A stretch of 64,000 bases of DNA from Humulus lupulus (lineage: Eukaryota > Streptophyta > Magnoliopsida > Rosales > Cannabaceae): positions 65,828,643 to 65,892,642 of the forward strand of contig NC_084799.1 in the NCBI RefSeq assembly GCF_963169125.1, written 5' to 3'. Below are positions 11,856 to 23,806 of this stretch, in pieces; position 1 is the stretch's first letter; every line of letters starts with the position of its first letter. The translations under genes and the position numbers were made by a program. The notes under the pieces are model-generated. The model did no database searches. It saw only the letters and a program-made list of their open reading frames with translations, and was not told the origin of the DNA.

Positions 11856-12655
11856 GGAACATTTGGAGGAGTCAAATCTGAAAGCATTTCCTCTAATACT
11901 ACTTTGCTTCGAAGTTTGAAATTTTGGGCATAGTCGTTTTCTAGAAAAATAACGTTTGTGGAAGAAAACACTTTCTTGTTTATAGGATTATAGAAGAGAC
12001 CACCCCGAGTACCTTTAGGATAGCCAACAAACATGCAAACTTTCGTTCGCGATTCTAGCTTTCCTTATCTTTTCCTCAGGACATGGGCGAGACACCCCCA
12101 GATTCTGTAACAATTAGGCTTACATCCATTCCAGCGTTCAAAAAGTGTCTTGGGGACTGATTTGGATGGCACAACATTTAGAATTTCGTTCGCAGTCTCT
12201 ATCACATCTCCACAGAAAGATGTTGGTAGAGTTGAGTAACTTAGCACGCACCTAACCATTTCCATCAGTGTGCGATTATGACATTCCGCAACAACATTTT
12301 GTTGTGGAGTCCCTGGGGTAGTAAGTTGAGACAAAATTCCAAGTTCAGTTAAATGATCTTGGAACTGCATATCTAAATATTCTCCAGCCTTATCAGATCG
12401 CAAGATCTTTAACGTCTTACCCAATTGGTTTTTAGCCATAGCAAAGAATTCCTGAAACTTTGAAAAAGTTTTTGATTTCCTATGCATTAGGTAAAGGCAT
12501 GAATATCTACAGTAATCGTCAATGAAAGTGACGAAGTACTCAAAACCACCCCATGCATGCACATTTAGACGTCCACAAACATCTAAATGCACTAGCATGA
12601 GCAGTTCGTTGGCCCTGTCTCCCATTGTAGAGAATGGGCGCTTGGTCATTTTGTC
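11856..12655 (-). pseudogene. Ty1/copia polyprotein, integrase part (element A)
   Basis: Integrase core that would insert the element DNA. The catalytic triad is recognisable: D in LVHLDVCG, D in LRSDKAGEYL (the family normally has RSDNGGEF) and E in NVVAECHNRTL. DDYCRYSCLYLM and GTPQQN are also typical. The C-terminal MFVGYPKGTRG block follows in 12034-11856. The element starts abruptly at about 12655 with the residues that normally follow the zinc-finger region, so gag, protease and the pre-integrase domain are missing. Confidence 0.92.
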
Positions 12656-13053
12656 GTAAATAACCCCAACAATTATAACACAACCTCTTCCCCTTATTCT
12701 TCCTTATTTCTCATTTTCCCCTATTTTTGGTCTACAATCCCACCCAGCCTTGACCACCCCACACCCTACCCGCCTCACTCCCATTGAAGGTAACTTTTTT
12801 TTCTTTATATTTTTTATAATTTTTTGTCTCTTCTTTGTTTTGTGTGATCCCTCATACCATTGCTGACAACCACCACCACCAACACTGGTTCTCTCTTTGG
12901 GCAGAGGTAATTTTTTTTTGTTTTTTTTAATAATTTATTCTATCTTTCTCTTTCTCCTTTATTTTGTGCGATAACCCACGCCACCACCACCACACCAGTT
13001 CTTTCTTTGGACAGAAGTATTTTTTTATTGTTTTCTTTTATTTTTATATGTAT
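12656..13053. repeat. Diverged tandem repeat with polypyrimidine tracts
   Basis: Between copia A and the next LTR. Three partial units of about 115 bp start near 12786, 12904 and 13015, each with 'gnnagtaat' followed by a long T run, then a CACC-rich block and 'ttctctctttggg'. No reading frame is apparent. Confidence 0.6.
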
Positions 13054-15313
13054 TGTAACGCCCTCCTAATCCAGGACCATTACACTATGTAATTTAAATA
13101 GTGCTTAACTTGATAAACGAGTCATTTGGACTTAAACGATGTAATTAAAACTAACCGTAAGTTAAGTTACTAAAAATTTCTGTCGAAAGTCAACCATTTC
13201 ATTAAAAGAGTTTGACTTCAATACATGGGATCCCAACATAGTTTAAAACGGTTACAAACCCAAAAATGTATACAAAATTTGACCTAGGCAGTAAAATCAG
13301 GGTTCAACCCTAGTTCCAACTGATAACCTCAGTTGTGGCAGACGAGCAGGCCACATATGAACACTCTGGCCCTGAAGCTCTCCAACTCATGGCTGGTCCA
13401 GCTTTTCCTTTCCTTTACCTGCACCATTTAGCACCCGTCAGTCGTGGCTCAGCAAGAAAACATAATCATGCTTATAAGCAGTACATTGTTAGATCACAAA
13501 CTCATAATTAGCATGCCTAGCAGTAATAACCTTACTCATGCATGAAATCAATCCAGATAAGTGACTATAGAGTCACACTAGGGCCTACTGCCCAATTTCT
13601 CATATAACCAGCCTTAGAGCTGACCAAGCAGGTCTAGCGCTTAACATTTCAGATGACCCTAGGGGTGTTTAAGTGTATATATCACTTCTGGGTTGGCTTA
13701 ACCTTATCAGCCAGCATTTAGCATGCTATTGTTGCCCTCGACTCCTAAGTCGAGCCCTTAAACCCTCAGCTTATAAGCCGAGTATCTTAACCTTCAGCTG
13801 ATAAGTCTAGTCTTTTAACATTCAATTGATAAGTCGAGTCTTTTAACCTTCGATTGATAAATCGAGTCTTTTAACCTTCGACTGATAAGTCGAGCCTTTT
13901 TAAAATAGATATGTCCTTGACTATTAAGCCAAGCTCTTCATCAGATAACACAGATGAAATCCTCAGCTTATAAGATGAGCTTCCCAATCAGATATACATA
14001 TAACCAGTTATTATATAACACAAGTAAGCACAACGCACTTAATATGTTTAATAAAAAATTCTCAGAATAGTAATAATCCTATACTATATCTGGGCCAAGC
14101 CCTAAACGCAGACCAAGTGCAGTTTTCTTACCTCAGGTTCTGAGTAAATAGTATTTGACAACCTTCAAGTACGGTCCTTTCCTCCTGAGTCTAACATTTC
14201 ACCCTAGTCACAACCATAAAGTTGAATAACTATTAGGAAATGAACTAATAAAGGCTTCCAGACCAAGTCCTAGCCTCCGGGACCTTGCATTCTACTAACC
14301 CGGTAGTAGAATCATTCATGAGCCCTTAGGTTTGGGTTCCCAACTCCCAAAACCTAATTTTTCTTATTTCCCCTATTAGATCTGCGGCCCCCTAGTTAGG
14401 GCCGCGACGCAACAAGTTAGAGAGTCCCCGAGCCCAAAACCACAGGGCACGCCCCGCAGCACAACCTGCTTGGCGCCGCAGTGCCAAGGCAGTTTGAGGC
14501 ACCTGCTTGTCCCTCTAAGTTCCTAAGGGTCGCGGCGCCCAAGAACATAGTCGCAGCGCCACATAGCGAACTCAAAAAACCAGCAATTTTAAGAATCACC
14601 GATCCTCCCAAAAAAACCATCCCAAAACATGGTTTTCACCTGTTTGGACCATCATAATGGTCCCAGCAACTCAGAAACACAGTAAACAACTCTAAAACTC
14701 AAGTGAGGGAGAAAGAGAGAGAGAATGCCCTGCCTTGTTTTTACTCTGTTTTTCCCCCTCTTCCAGTTATACTACTCAGCCAACATAAAATAACTAATGG
14801 TCTAAAGACCAAAATGCCCTCAAGGCAACTCTCTCCTCTCAATACCCCTTGAGGGAAAAAATGTCAATTACACTCCCGTCTCACATAATACTTGAAATTC
14901 CCAGTTAATTTCGCTAAACCCAGAATATTACTAACTCTCCCAAAATATGACTTACTCTCTTGAATCTCGGTAACTCACCGAATTACCAAAATACCCATTG
15001 GCTCACCCCGAGTCGGGTATAAATTCTCCGTTGTGACTAAACCACTATCTTGCTTGAAAGGACCGACTACTGTTGAATATCTCAAATATATCTACATAAT
15101 AATGTGGTCTCACTCACATATTATCAGATAATTACAATTAGACCCCCAATGGGTCAAAATTACAAATATGTCCCCTTTAAATAAAACCAGGCATATTTCG
15201 CACATTTAATACACCTAAACATGCATAATCAGCTATATAATAATATAACTCAAGAAATTCACATAATCACATCAATATCCAATTAATCAACAAAATATTC
15301 CAATATTGCCCTC
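13054..15313 (-). repeat. Large LTR, truncated at its right end
   Basis: Starts TGTAACGCCC like the other large LTRs and is closest to the one at 2230 over its first 60 bp (both have 'ccaggac' then 'ttaca' and 'aatagtg'). It holds a palindromic repeat block (13736-13980) and a GC-rich block (14385-14560). It stops at about 15313, where the LTR of Tat element C starts, so the expected GGGCATTACA end is missing. No second target-duplication copy is found. Confidence 0.8.
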
Positions 15314-16051
15314 TATTGACATGGTTTTTCACCAACAGTAGATTTAGAAATCTAATAAGGATATTAGTGCTTATTTGTAAACCGCAATAAACTTATATGA
15401 AAGATTTCTCAAACACACAATTTTACGTGGTTTAGTGGTTAAAATCCACCTAGTCCACGAGACAATATTATTACTCTCTCACAATTTCTGTCGAGTTTCA
15501 GTATTACAAAAAGCAGTCCCCTTTCCTGTCCATTATCCCTGATATTTATATGGAATTTCCTGGATAGGTTTGGGTAACCGTGTGCATATATATGGTAAAC
15601 ATTTAATAAATATAATTCCCATTTACATAGGGATACAATTTCCTAACAAAGTATACTCCTGTTATATCGGACAATAAATGTGCAATACAGCCTGGACATT
15701 AATGAGCGTATAAAGTGCCTCTGAGTCTCTTGGGGTCCTTCAGTGTGCGCCATGACTAGGTTTCCACGAGCTGAACATATTCATCAAGCTGAGGATTGAA
15801 GAGAATATGAACCTTAGTTCAGACTAAGTTCAGAGTGCCCTACAGGGAATCTGGCCACTACATGTCTAGAACTAGACCATCATCCTAAGAGGCGACCTGA
15901 TAACTACCTGAATGTCATACTTCCAAGTCTTGACTCGAGCTGCTCACATCATCATTAGCTAGATGTTCTACTCGCCTGCTTCTTCCATATATTCATCTGC
16001 GAACTGTACCCCTAGTTAAGTAATTAAACCTGTGCTAATTTTTAGGGAACA
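15314..16051 (-). repeat. 3' LTR of Tat element C
   Basis: About 738 bp. The left end (TATTGACATGGTTTTTCACC) corresponds to TGTTGACGCCGTTTTTCGTC of element A, with the terminal TG decayed to TA. The right end is AGGGAACA. A polypyrimidine tract (ttttccccccatg) follows, which is the minus-strand polypurine tract. The 'ttttacgtggtttag' block near 15422 is shared with the other Tat LTRs. Confidence 0.75.
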
Positions 16052-16322
16052 ATATTTTCCCCCCATGCTCTTGTTCGTGCTTGACATCATCACTTTCTGA
16101 CACGCACAGTAGGGGTTTTTAGGCTTCTGTCATGTAAAATCGTGCTTGCCTACTACTCGAGTGTTGAACATGTGGCCTTCTGTAATTGGCATCTGTTTGG
16201 GCTTTGAGGACTGTGACAACTGTCCTGTCAACTTTTTGCGGCCGCACGGGTCATTTAGTCTTGGCCTTTGGATCTCAAGCTGACCCAATCGGATGGCCCA
16301 AAATTAATTCCCAAAGCTTACG

Positions 16323-17096
16323 TATAAATATGGAGATCAGGCCTGAACCTTACCACCTTTACATTCAAAAACTTTCCTTTCAGAAACAAAAATCCCCTTT
16401 TTCTCTCAATTTTTTTTCCAAAAACCTTCATCGCCCATCAGTTTCTCAGAAGCTCTCAAGCTCCTGCCTGTGGAATCATCAACATTCTCATCGAATAAAC
16501 GTATAAACTGTAAGTATTTCCTCATCTGGTTTGAATCTTTCACTTCTTTATTTTCCAATGAGTTTTTTAATTCGAAAAACATTTGTTGTTCAATATCGTT
16601 TCGTGTTCTAGCCATGTCTGAGTTTAAATAGGGTTCAGTTTAGGCTTAAAGAATGATACTAGACTTGTTTAGGAATAATGTATTTGAAAACTAGGGAAAT
16701 TTTCTGGATTTTGCAAGGAAAATGTCACTGATGAATCGATTAGGATACCTATTTGGATGTAGAAGTTGAGAGGTTTTTAGATTTGGCTCTAGGTACCTTA
16801 AGGCTCACGATTCCTTAAGCAGTTTTGAATTAAACTGCTTTCAAAATAAAAGTAGTGGATTTGACGGATATGACACGTGAATCCCGAAGTATCAGGGAAT
16901 TTCCCGAATTCATAGCGCGTGGCCTAGGACTGCGCGTGGAAACACGCGTTGGTGCTAGGACATATCTTAGCTTGTGTAAATTTTGAATCACAAAAAGTAC
17001 ACTACTCAAACCCTTGGGTCACCATACCTTTATTGTCGTAGCTAGTCATTGTCTTAGGCCACCTCATATAGGTCGCTTTGTCGTCAGGCGAGCTAG
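16323..17096 (+). promoter_or_regulatory. Promoter, leader exon and intron of the antisense gene in element C
   Basis: TATAAATA at 16323-16330, a donor GTAAGT at 16510 and an acceptor AGCTAG ending at 17096. The predicted intron is about 587 bp and the ATG follows three bases later. The distances (TATA to donor about 187 bp) match elements D and A. The short open frame across the first exon (16186-16506) has no recognisable domain and is probably untranslated leader. Confidence 0.6.
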
Positions 17097-17099
17097 ATC

Positions 17100-17990
17100 A
17101 TGGCCCCACCAAAGAAAAACGTCGCGAGATCCTCTTCTCATAACAAGACTAAGGACAAGCAGTTCACATCCTAATCTCCAATTCCTCACTTCAGCCCAGT
17201 GGTGGAGAGGGAGATTGTTGTCAATCCTAACGCCTTTTTCAAGGTCGAGCACATTGTGTCCCAAATGACGTTGCAGGGGAAAGTAAACAAAATACTACTG
17301 AGCCATGGGATCGAGATGGGAATTGATGGCCTCCTCACCCGACCTCTATTGGAAGGAGAGCGGAGCTGCACCCTTCTTCAAGATGGCTTTGGGGCTTAGA
17401 GTGATGAGCACCTGAAGGAAGGTGCTTTCCTCCCATTAGACCAGTACTTCGTGGATTTTTTGAACTACGTTGAACTGGCTCCCTTCCAACTTCCCTAAAC
17501 TCGTATCGAATTTTAGCAGGGTTAAAATATTTGTTTTTGAGGCACGAGTGGGAGGTCCCCAGCCCATTTGATATAATGTACTTCTTCTACCTCAAGGTCA
17601 TTCCTGATCAGAAGGGGTGAGGTGACAGCTTTTACTACCTCACTCGCTTCCAAAACTTGACTTCCGTTATTGACCTCCCCAGCCACCCAAATGACTATAA
17701 AGACTAGTTCTTTATGTCAAATGGGTTCAAGAATTGCTATCATCGATACTTCAACCGCCCTCGTAAGTCTCCTAACTTCCTTAATTATGTACGTGAACTC
17801 TCTTATCATTTTCATTTTGTTTTAGTTTAATCCTCTAATTGAGTTCATTCTTTGTGCATCTATATTCAAGAGGACAGGGCGATTGAGACCCTTGGGGGTC
17901 AATACGAGACATTGTCCCATCTTCCTTTGAAGGAGATGAAGTATTTTTGACCATATGAGTCCATGTCTGGACTACATAAATTAGTATGTA
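17100..17990 (+). pseudogene. Antisense ORF of Tat element C (gypsy-type 'putative transposase' domain)
   Basis: Starts MAPPKKNVARSSSHNK and continues through several stops and frame changes. The recognisable core, HLKEGAFLPLDQYFVDFLNY then APFQL and HEWEVPSPFDIMYFFYL, matches in order the block of element A (HMKAGALLPLKSFFKDFLDF, TPFQL, LKWEGPSPREILYLFCL). Blocks of this kind belong to the Pfam family described as putative gypsy-type transposon protein; the molecular function is not known. An intron probably starts near 17763 (cctcgtaagtc). The rest is lost at the junction with copia B. Confidence 0.75.
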
Positions 17991-18539
17991 TGATTTCTAA
18001 TAGTTCGGAACTCTATGGACACCACTTTTCTTAGACTTGGAGGTATGCTTTCCCTCAATGCTATCTACACAAGTATCAAAGTCAGTAAAATCTAAGGTAT
18101 TGAGTACCCCATCTTTCACAAATATTTTAATTTTATAAATGGAGATATGTCCCAATCTCCGGTGCCATAATGTAGAGGAATTCTCATTCATAACACATCT
18201 TTTATTACCAGCGTGAACATGTATAGTATTATAAGCGGTATTGTTTTGTAAATTAAGGCAGTAAAGATCATTAGACAAAATGAAATTTCCAACACATTCA
18301 AATTTATTATATAAATTAAAAGATTTGTTTGAAAATGTAAAGGAAAATCCAAAAGGTACAAGTCTTGAAACTGAAATCATGTTTCTAGAGAAACTTGGTA
18401 CATAAAAAGTCTTTTCTAACTTTAAAATAAAACCGCTACTTAAAAGTAAATGACACATTCCATTAGTCTCCACATGTGAGCCCATCTTGTTTCCGGATAA
18501 GATGATTTGCTCACTTCCCACTGGCTTCCTTAGGTTTTG
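17991..18539 (-). pseudogene. Ty1/copia polyprotein, pre-integrase part (element B)
   Basis: Minus-strand frame of 174 codons with the pre-integrase zinc-finger region: LWHRRLGHIS (the paired His) and DTCVDSIEGKHT, where the second Cys of CxxC has become Ser. Upstream blocks ETNGMCHLLL and TFYVPSFSRNMISVS are typical of the stretch between protease and integrase. The integrase core that should follow is missing at 17990. This continues 21323-22200 across a solo LTR. Confidence 0.9.
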
Positions 18540-21322
18540 TGTAATGCCCTAAACTCCAGGGACCGTTACGGTGTGCCTTGTAAACAGTGCTAAACTCGCT
18601 AATCGAGTCATTTGGCCAAAATTGTGTAACTAAGTATGATTAGCGGTTTAGGGATTAAAAATTTTGGTTAGGATATAACGTTTCATTAGAACGTTTATTG
18701 TATACATTGGGATCCCAAAAATATAATTTAAAGGTGTATTACAAGAAAATATTTACAACAGGCCGATCTAAGCGGCAAAATAGGGTTTAACCCTAATTCC
18801 TCTTTCAACCCTCAGCCGTGGCAGTCGAGCAGCCGCATATGTACACGTCGTCACCTAAGCTCTCCAACTCAAGGATGGTCTAGCTTCCTTTTGCCTTTAC
18901 CTGCACCACATAGCACCCATGAGCCGAAGCCCAGCAAGAAAACTCAACATGCTCATGAACAGTAATAACATGTCATCAAATCATAATGAGCATGCCTAGC
19001 AGTAATAGCTTCCGTCATGCATGCAAATAAGTTCAAATAAATGATTATGGGGTCCTGCATCTGAATAGAAGACTAATGAGTCATTCTCTGAGGACCTGCT
19101 TCTTGAATAGATGACTAGTAAGTAAATCTTGGAGTGGGTGACTAATGAGTTACACCCTGCATAGGTGACTAATGAATCATATTCTGTATAAATGACTAAT
19201 AAGTCATACCCTGTGTAGATGACTAATGAGTCTATCTCTGTCTAGGTGACTAATGAATCACACTCTGTATAAATGACTAATAAGTCATACCCTGTGTAGA
19301 TGACTAATGAGTCACACTCTGTATTGGTGACTAATAAGTCACTCTTGGTATAGATGACTAATAAGTCAATCTTGGTGTGGATGACTCATAAGTCATACCC
19401 TGTTTAGGTGACTAATGAGTCACGCTCTGGAGATCCCATACCCTCCTAGCCATGTGACATGTAGGTCACCTTAGCCATTATGGCTCTGGCTCTAATTAAC
19501 TAGCCCATAGACTAAAAAAGCGCTTTTAATTTTCATCGAACTTGAGGTCGGTCCGACATTAATGCTCATTTGAGTCATTCAATGCAAATGTCGATTAGAT
19601 CTAATCTTTATTGGCTTGCGTTGAACATGCTAAGGCCATCCTAACTTATAAGTCAGCACTGTGTGACCAGTGCCTAGTACCACTGCTGAACTTGACTAAT
19701 AAGTCCCAGCTTCACAGTTGATACTGACACCATTGCCAATCCATGACTAATAAGTCAGTGCTTCCTCATTTACGTAATACAAATAGACATATATCATATG
19801 TAAAATATTCAAATATAAGGCAATTGGCATGCTCACTCAGTAATCAAAAGCATAATTATAATCATTCACAATTACAGAGACTCAAGCTCTGATCAATCTC
19901 ATAATCAATATTCACAGCATGCCCTAATCACATGTTTCTCGTGCATCGAATGCATCACATTTAATCACTTGACATGCCTCAACAATAACCATACATGTCA
20001 CATTTAACCAGCCAACATGCATCAAGAATAACCATGCATGTCATATATACACAGGGTGCAGTTTTCTTACCTCTTATTCGAGCGAGAGTTAATATAAGAA
20101 CGATCAACCTTTAAGCCTTTAGCGGTCACCTATTCATAACCAAATATGGGACATCATCAATAAAATGATTAACAAAGGTTCCCAAACCAAGATCTAGCCT
20201 CCGGGACATCAATCCCCACTAATACGGGTAGTAGGAACGATCCCGAGGCCTAAAACCAAGTTCCCGGGGCCAAAACACTCAAACGGGCTCAAACCTGCCC
20301 AAGGGCTGCGGCCCTAACACCTTGGGCCGCGGCCCCCAGCCACTCCAGGAGCAAGGGCCACGACGCCCTACACCTAGGGCCACGACGCCCAGCAAGGCAA
20401 AAACCTCCCCAGCTGCTTCTTCAAGCTAGGGTCGCGGCCCCCAACCTAGAACCATCCCCAAGCTCGTTCTCCTTCATCCCAAACCCTCCAAAAACATACA
20501 TAAACACTTCCAAATCATCAAATCAAAGTTCCCAAGCTTCCCAATGATCCAAAACAATCAAATCCTGGAGCTCAAATGAACCAAAAAATCAACGATTCAC
20601 AAAGTCTAATTCTAAGCTTAAAAACTTTAAAAACTTAAAACTTGAATTACCTCCAATTGAGTTGTTTCCAACTAAATCCTTCAGCTAATAAGATTCTAAT
20701 CTTTCCTGGGATCGCTATGCCTCGATCCTCGCTTGATTCCGACTCCTAGAACTCGAGATTTCTTTGAAAATGCTTCAAATGGTAAAATGAACTATCGGGA
20801 AGAGAAAGAGAGGTTTTCTAACGTACGATTCTATCTGACAAGCTACTTCAAGCTTAAGTAACCTCAAATAAAACCTAGTGCTTAGGGTCCCAACAATACC
20901 CCTGGGAACATTATAGTCAAAACTCCCAGAATTTCCTCCTGGTCTCAATAACTCCCAAATTATCATCAAATAACATCCTCGTAACTCAATATCCCAATAA
21001 AAGACCCCCGTTATGACAAAACTGCTAATTTATAATATAAGACCGTCTCATGCCGAATAGCTCGAATATATCTCCATAATAATGAGATCTCATTCACAAA
21101 TCACAATATGCACCCAAATATACAAATATGCCATCAACAGGCCAAATTACCAAAACACCCTAATAATCAAATGTGGACCCACATGCATGCATATAACATC
21201 ATATTATAATATAACTCACATAAACATGCAAATTATCAGTTAATGGCGTAATTAAATAATTATGGCCCTCTCGGCCTACTAACCCAGCCATTAAACCGCA
21301 TTAGGGATTTCGGGGCATTACA
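18540..21322 (-). repeat. Solo large LTR (2783 bp) with target duplication TTTTG
   Basis: Starts TGTAATGCCC and ends CGGGGCATTACA, flanked by TTTTG at 18535-18539 and 21323-21327. It lies inside copia B, whose coding sequence resumes on both sides. It is longer than the relatives at 9.5 and 49.8 kb, mainly because of an expanded palindromic tandem repeat at 19063-19432. A GC-rich CCGCGG block is at 20305-20440. No pol sequence is present. Confidence 0.95.
19063..19432. repeat. Minisatellite of palindromic units inside the solo LTR
   Basis: About 13 units of 24-28 bp, each with a core such as GTGACTAATGAGTCAC or ATGACTAATAAGTCAT separated by 'cctgtgtag' or 'ctctgtata' spacers. The core is an inverted repeat with a 2-4 base loop. 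Versions containing TGAGTCA match the GCN4/AP-1-type bZIP half-site, but binding is only a possibility. Confidence 0.9.
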
Positions 21323-22200
21323 TTTTGTAAACCCTACAAAGAATTTGAAATGTGAATTTTTGATCCATAATCAATCCACCATGTGTTAATATTAACATTA
21401 GCCATATTAGATTCATAACATACTAAGGAAATTGGAATACATTTGTCCTCCATCCATTTCTTGAACTTTGCACATTCCTTTTTCGCATGTCCCTTCTTTT
21501 TGCAGAAAAAACACTTGATGAAATCCTTCATTATTTCGCCTTGGGGAGTCACTTTATTTTTCCCCTTGTCCTTCTTGGATGGTTTACGTTTCTTTCCTTG
21601 GGTGGTCATGTGAGCACTTTCACCTTGTACCTGTAGGAGTCTTGCTTCTTCTTGAGCACACATGGTTATCAGTTCATTGATGCTCCATTTGTCCTTATGT
21701 GTGTTGTAAGAAATTTTGAAAGGCCCGTATTGAGGATTACATCGAGCTTCTTCAGTTGAGCAAAAATGTCTTTCATCTTTGAGATATGTTTTCTAACTCC
21801 TTTGATACCAGTGAGCTTTGTTGATGAGAATTGGTGGATGAGGTTGTTGTAAAGTGGTTTGTCCGAAGTGTCGAACTGTTCATCGATCAGTTTGATCAAC
21901 TTATCGATCAGTTTGATCAAGTCTTTGACTTTCTTAGGTTTCTCCACCGATCCACGCATTCCCTTAGGGATCTTGGACATATTGAACATGATGTTGAGGC
22001 GGTTGGATCGCTCCCATTTTTCATATAGTGTGATCTCAGCAGCAGTGCTAGTTGTAGTGATTGTAGCAAGTTCTTCCTTTCTTATTGCGTAGTCCATGTC
22101 TGCGCAGTCTAAGTGAAGAAGAACTCATTCCTTCTAGATTTTGAAATTATCACCCCTAAGATCAGGAATTTGGTAAGGATTTCAGCAAAACTAGAGGAGA
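21323..22200 (-). pseudogene. Ty1/copia gag, zinc knuckle and protease start (element B)
   Basis: Gag forms the particle coat and binds RNA. The minus-strand frame at 22097-21669 starts within a block preceded by FKI-stop-KE (22145-22125, where Trp is usual), followed by MDYAIRKEE. It is followed by 21663-21334 with a CCHC zinc knuckle, CFFCKKKGHAKKEC, and WWIDYGSKIHIS, the protease active-site region where the usual D-S-G is D-Y-G. The protease is then cut by the solo LTR. Stops in the gag N-terminus and between the two frames show it is inactive. Confidence 0.88.
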
Positions 22201-22871
22201 ATGAAGAAGTTGCATGAATAGGATTACAAATTTAGATTTCTAAAGATTGAGGCTTGATGAAGTCATGTTTTACCAATGTATAACATGCTGAAAGATGAAA
22301 TTTTATTAAACAAATAAAATTGTCTGTGGGCTAAATTTTTTATTTAATAAAATTGGATGTACATTATGATAGATTATTCAAACAAATTATTTGGGATAAA
22401 CTAAGGTTTGATATTTCTATCCAAATTAAACTTTATGATAAAACTATTAAATTAATTATCATAACTCATGTGGGTAAATTAAGAAAATTAATTTAATATA
22501 TTATCCTAATCAATTATATAAATATAATAAAATCCCTATGGGGTAAAATTATTATATTTATATAATCAATCACAATTTATGTTCATTATGTGATCATTTC
22601 AGATTAATATATAATTTTATATGATTAAAGATGTTGTGGCTACCCCCTAATTATTTAAAATTATATGGTTCACTAGACATTATGTTTTAGGCTCTATGAA
22701 GACCTAAGAACAATTTCGTTATTTATAACATAATAGGCAATCACAGAGAGTAGTGCTCCTAGTGTGGTCGTCTGAAGATCATTAAAAATCGTTCTAGATT
22801 GAGCATTTATCTCAGTTCCATGCGTTTTTATGTCAACCACAAAATTGTTTATGTATTATTCATAATTTTAT

Positions 22872-23210
22872 GGGTTTATGCATTTTTAGACCTTGTGTTT
22901 TGCCTCATTACTTGTTTGGACCCTGTGTTTTGAAAAATTACTTTTTGGGTCCTGTGTTTTCTAAAATAGTTCAAATAGACCCCTAAACCCAATTTTCATC
23001 AAAGTTTTTTGAACTAAAATCACAAATAATTCATCAAACTAACAACTCAAAACAAAAATACAGTTATTATGCCTAAGAACTGTGTTGTTATATTCAATTT
23101 TTTGTTCATCAAAATCAAGTTTAGGGGCCTATTTGAACCATTTTACAAAACACAGGGTCCAAAAAATAATTTGTCAAAACACAATATTCAAACAGGTAAT
23201 GAGTATAAAT
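22872..23210. mobile_element. MITE, Mutator-like, copy 1
   Basis: A 339-bp non-coding element with long terminal inverted repeats of roughly 110 bp. The left arm runs GGGTTTATGCATTTTTAGACC...; the right arm carries CACAGGGTCC and AACAGGTAATGAG. The flanks share ATTTTAT. It is the same family as the copy at 23474, in which a 9-bp duplication is clear. Confidence 0.78.
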
Positions 23211-23473
23211 ATTTTATGAATATTAATGTGAATATTTTATGAACACTAATGTGCTAAATATTATTCAACCTATCTTAATGTTTGAATATAATCTTATTAA
23301 TGTATCTAGCACAATAATGGAATATATAATGTATTTAAAAAAACATAAAGTCATACATATAACATTAAATATAATTATCCTAAAAATAAATTTTGCATGA
23401 ATAATAACAAAATAATCATACAAATTAACATAATTATTTATATGTAGGAAAATAAATACAATAATTTCATATA

Positions 23474-23806
23474 GGGTTTATACCTTTTTAGACCCTGTAT
23501 TTTGTCTTATTACCTGTTCGGACCTTGTGTTTTGATAAATTACTTTTTGGACCCTATGTTTTGTAAAATGGTTAAAATAAAACCCTAAACCCGATTTTGG
23601 TCAATGTTTTCTCAACTAAAATCAAAAATAATTTACCAAACTAACAATCCAGAACAAAAATAAAATCATTCTACTTAAAAATTGTGTTGTTATATTAAAT
23701 TTTTTCTTCATCAAAATTGAGTTTAAGGTTCTATTTTAACCATTTTACAAAAATAGGATCCAAAAAGTAATTTGTCAAAATACAAGGTCAAAAAAAGTAT
23801 AAACTC
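23474..23806. mobile_element. MITE, Mutator-like, copy 2 with 9-bp target duplication
   Basis: A 333-bp element with termini GGGTTTATAC and GTATAAACTC and inverted arms of about 100 bp. It is flanked by TTTCATATA at 23465-23473 and 23807-23815. A 9-bp duplication with long inverted repeats is the hallmark of Mutator-like elements. No transposase is encoded, so it depends on a partner elsewhere. Confidence 0.88.

Larger units (their letters stand above)
15314..17990 (-). mobile_element. Truncated Tat-type element (C): 3' LTR plus antisense gene
   Basis: A 3' LTR followed by internal DNA with a plus-strand antisense gene, the same order as in elements A and B, so the element itself is minus-oriented. 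Gag-pol is absent; the fragment ends near 17990 at the junction with copia B. The protein relic is more diverged from A's than D's is, so this is a different Tat family or an older copy. Confidence 0.8.

Noticed and set aside
19063..19432. CRISPR-like array of regular repeats
   Set aside because: The repeats are short, variable and inside a plant LTR; there are no unique spacers of constant length and no cas genes.
7880..22200. Copia A and copia B read as one element split by the 12.7-18.0 kb block
   Set aside because: A begins at the residues just after the pre-integrase zinc finger (MTKRPFST...) while B still has its own version of that same segment (KHTSKSKKSGVHR...). They overlap in homologous position with different sequence, so they are two elements.
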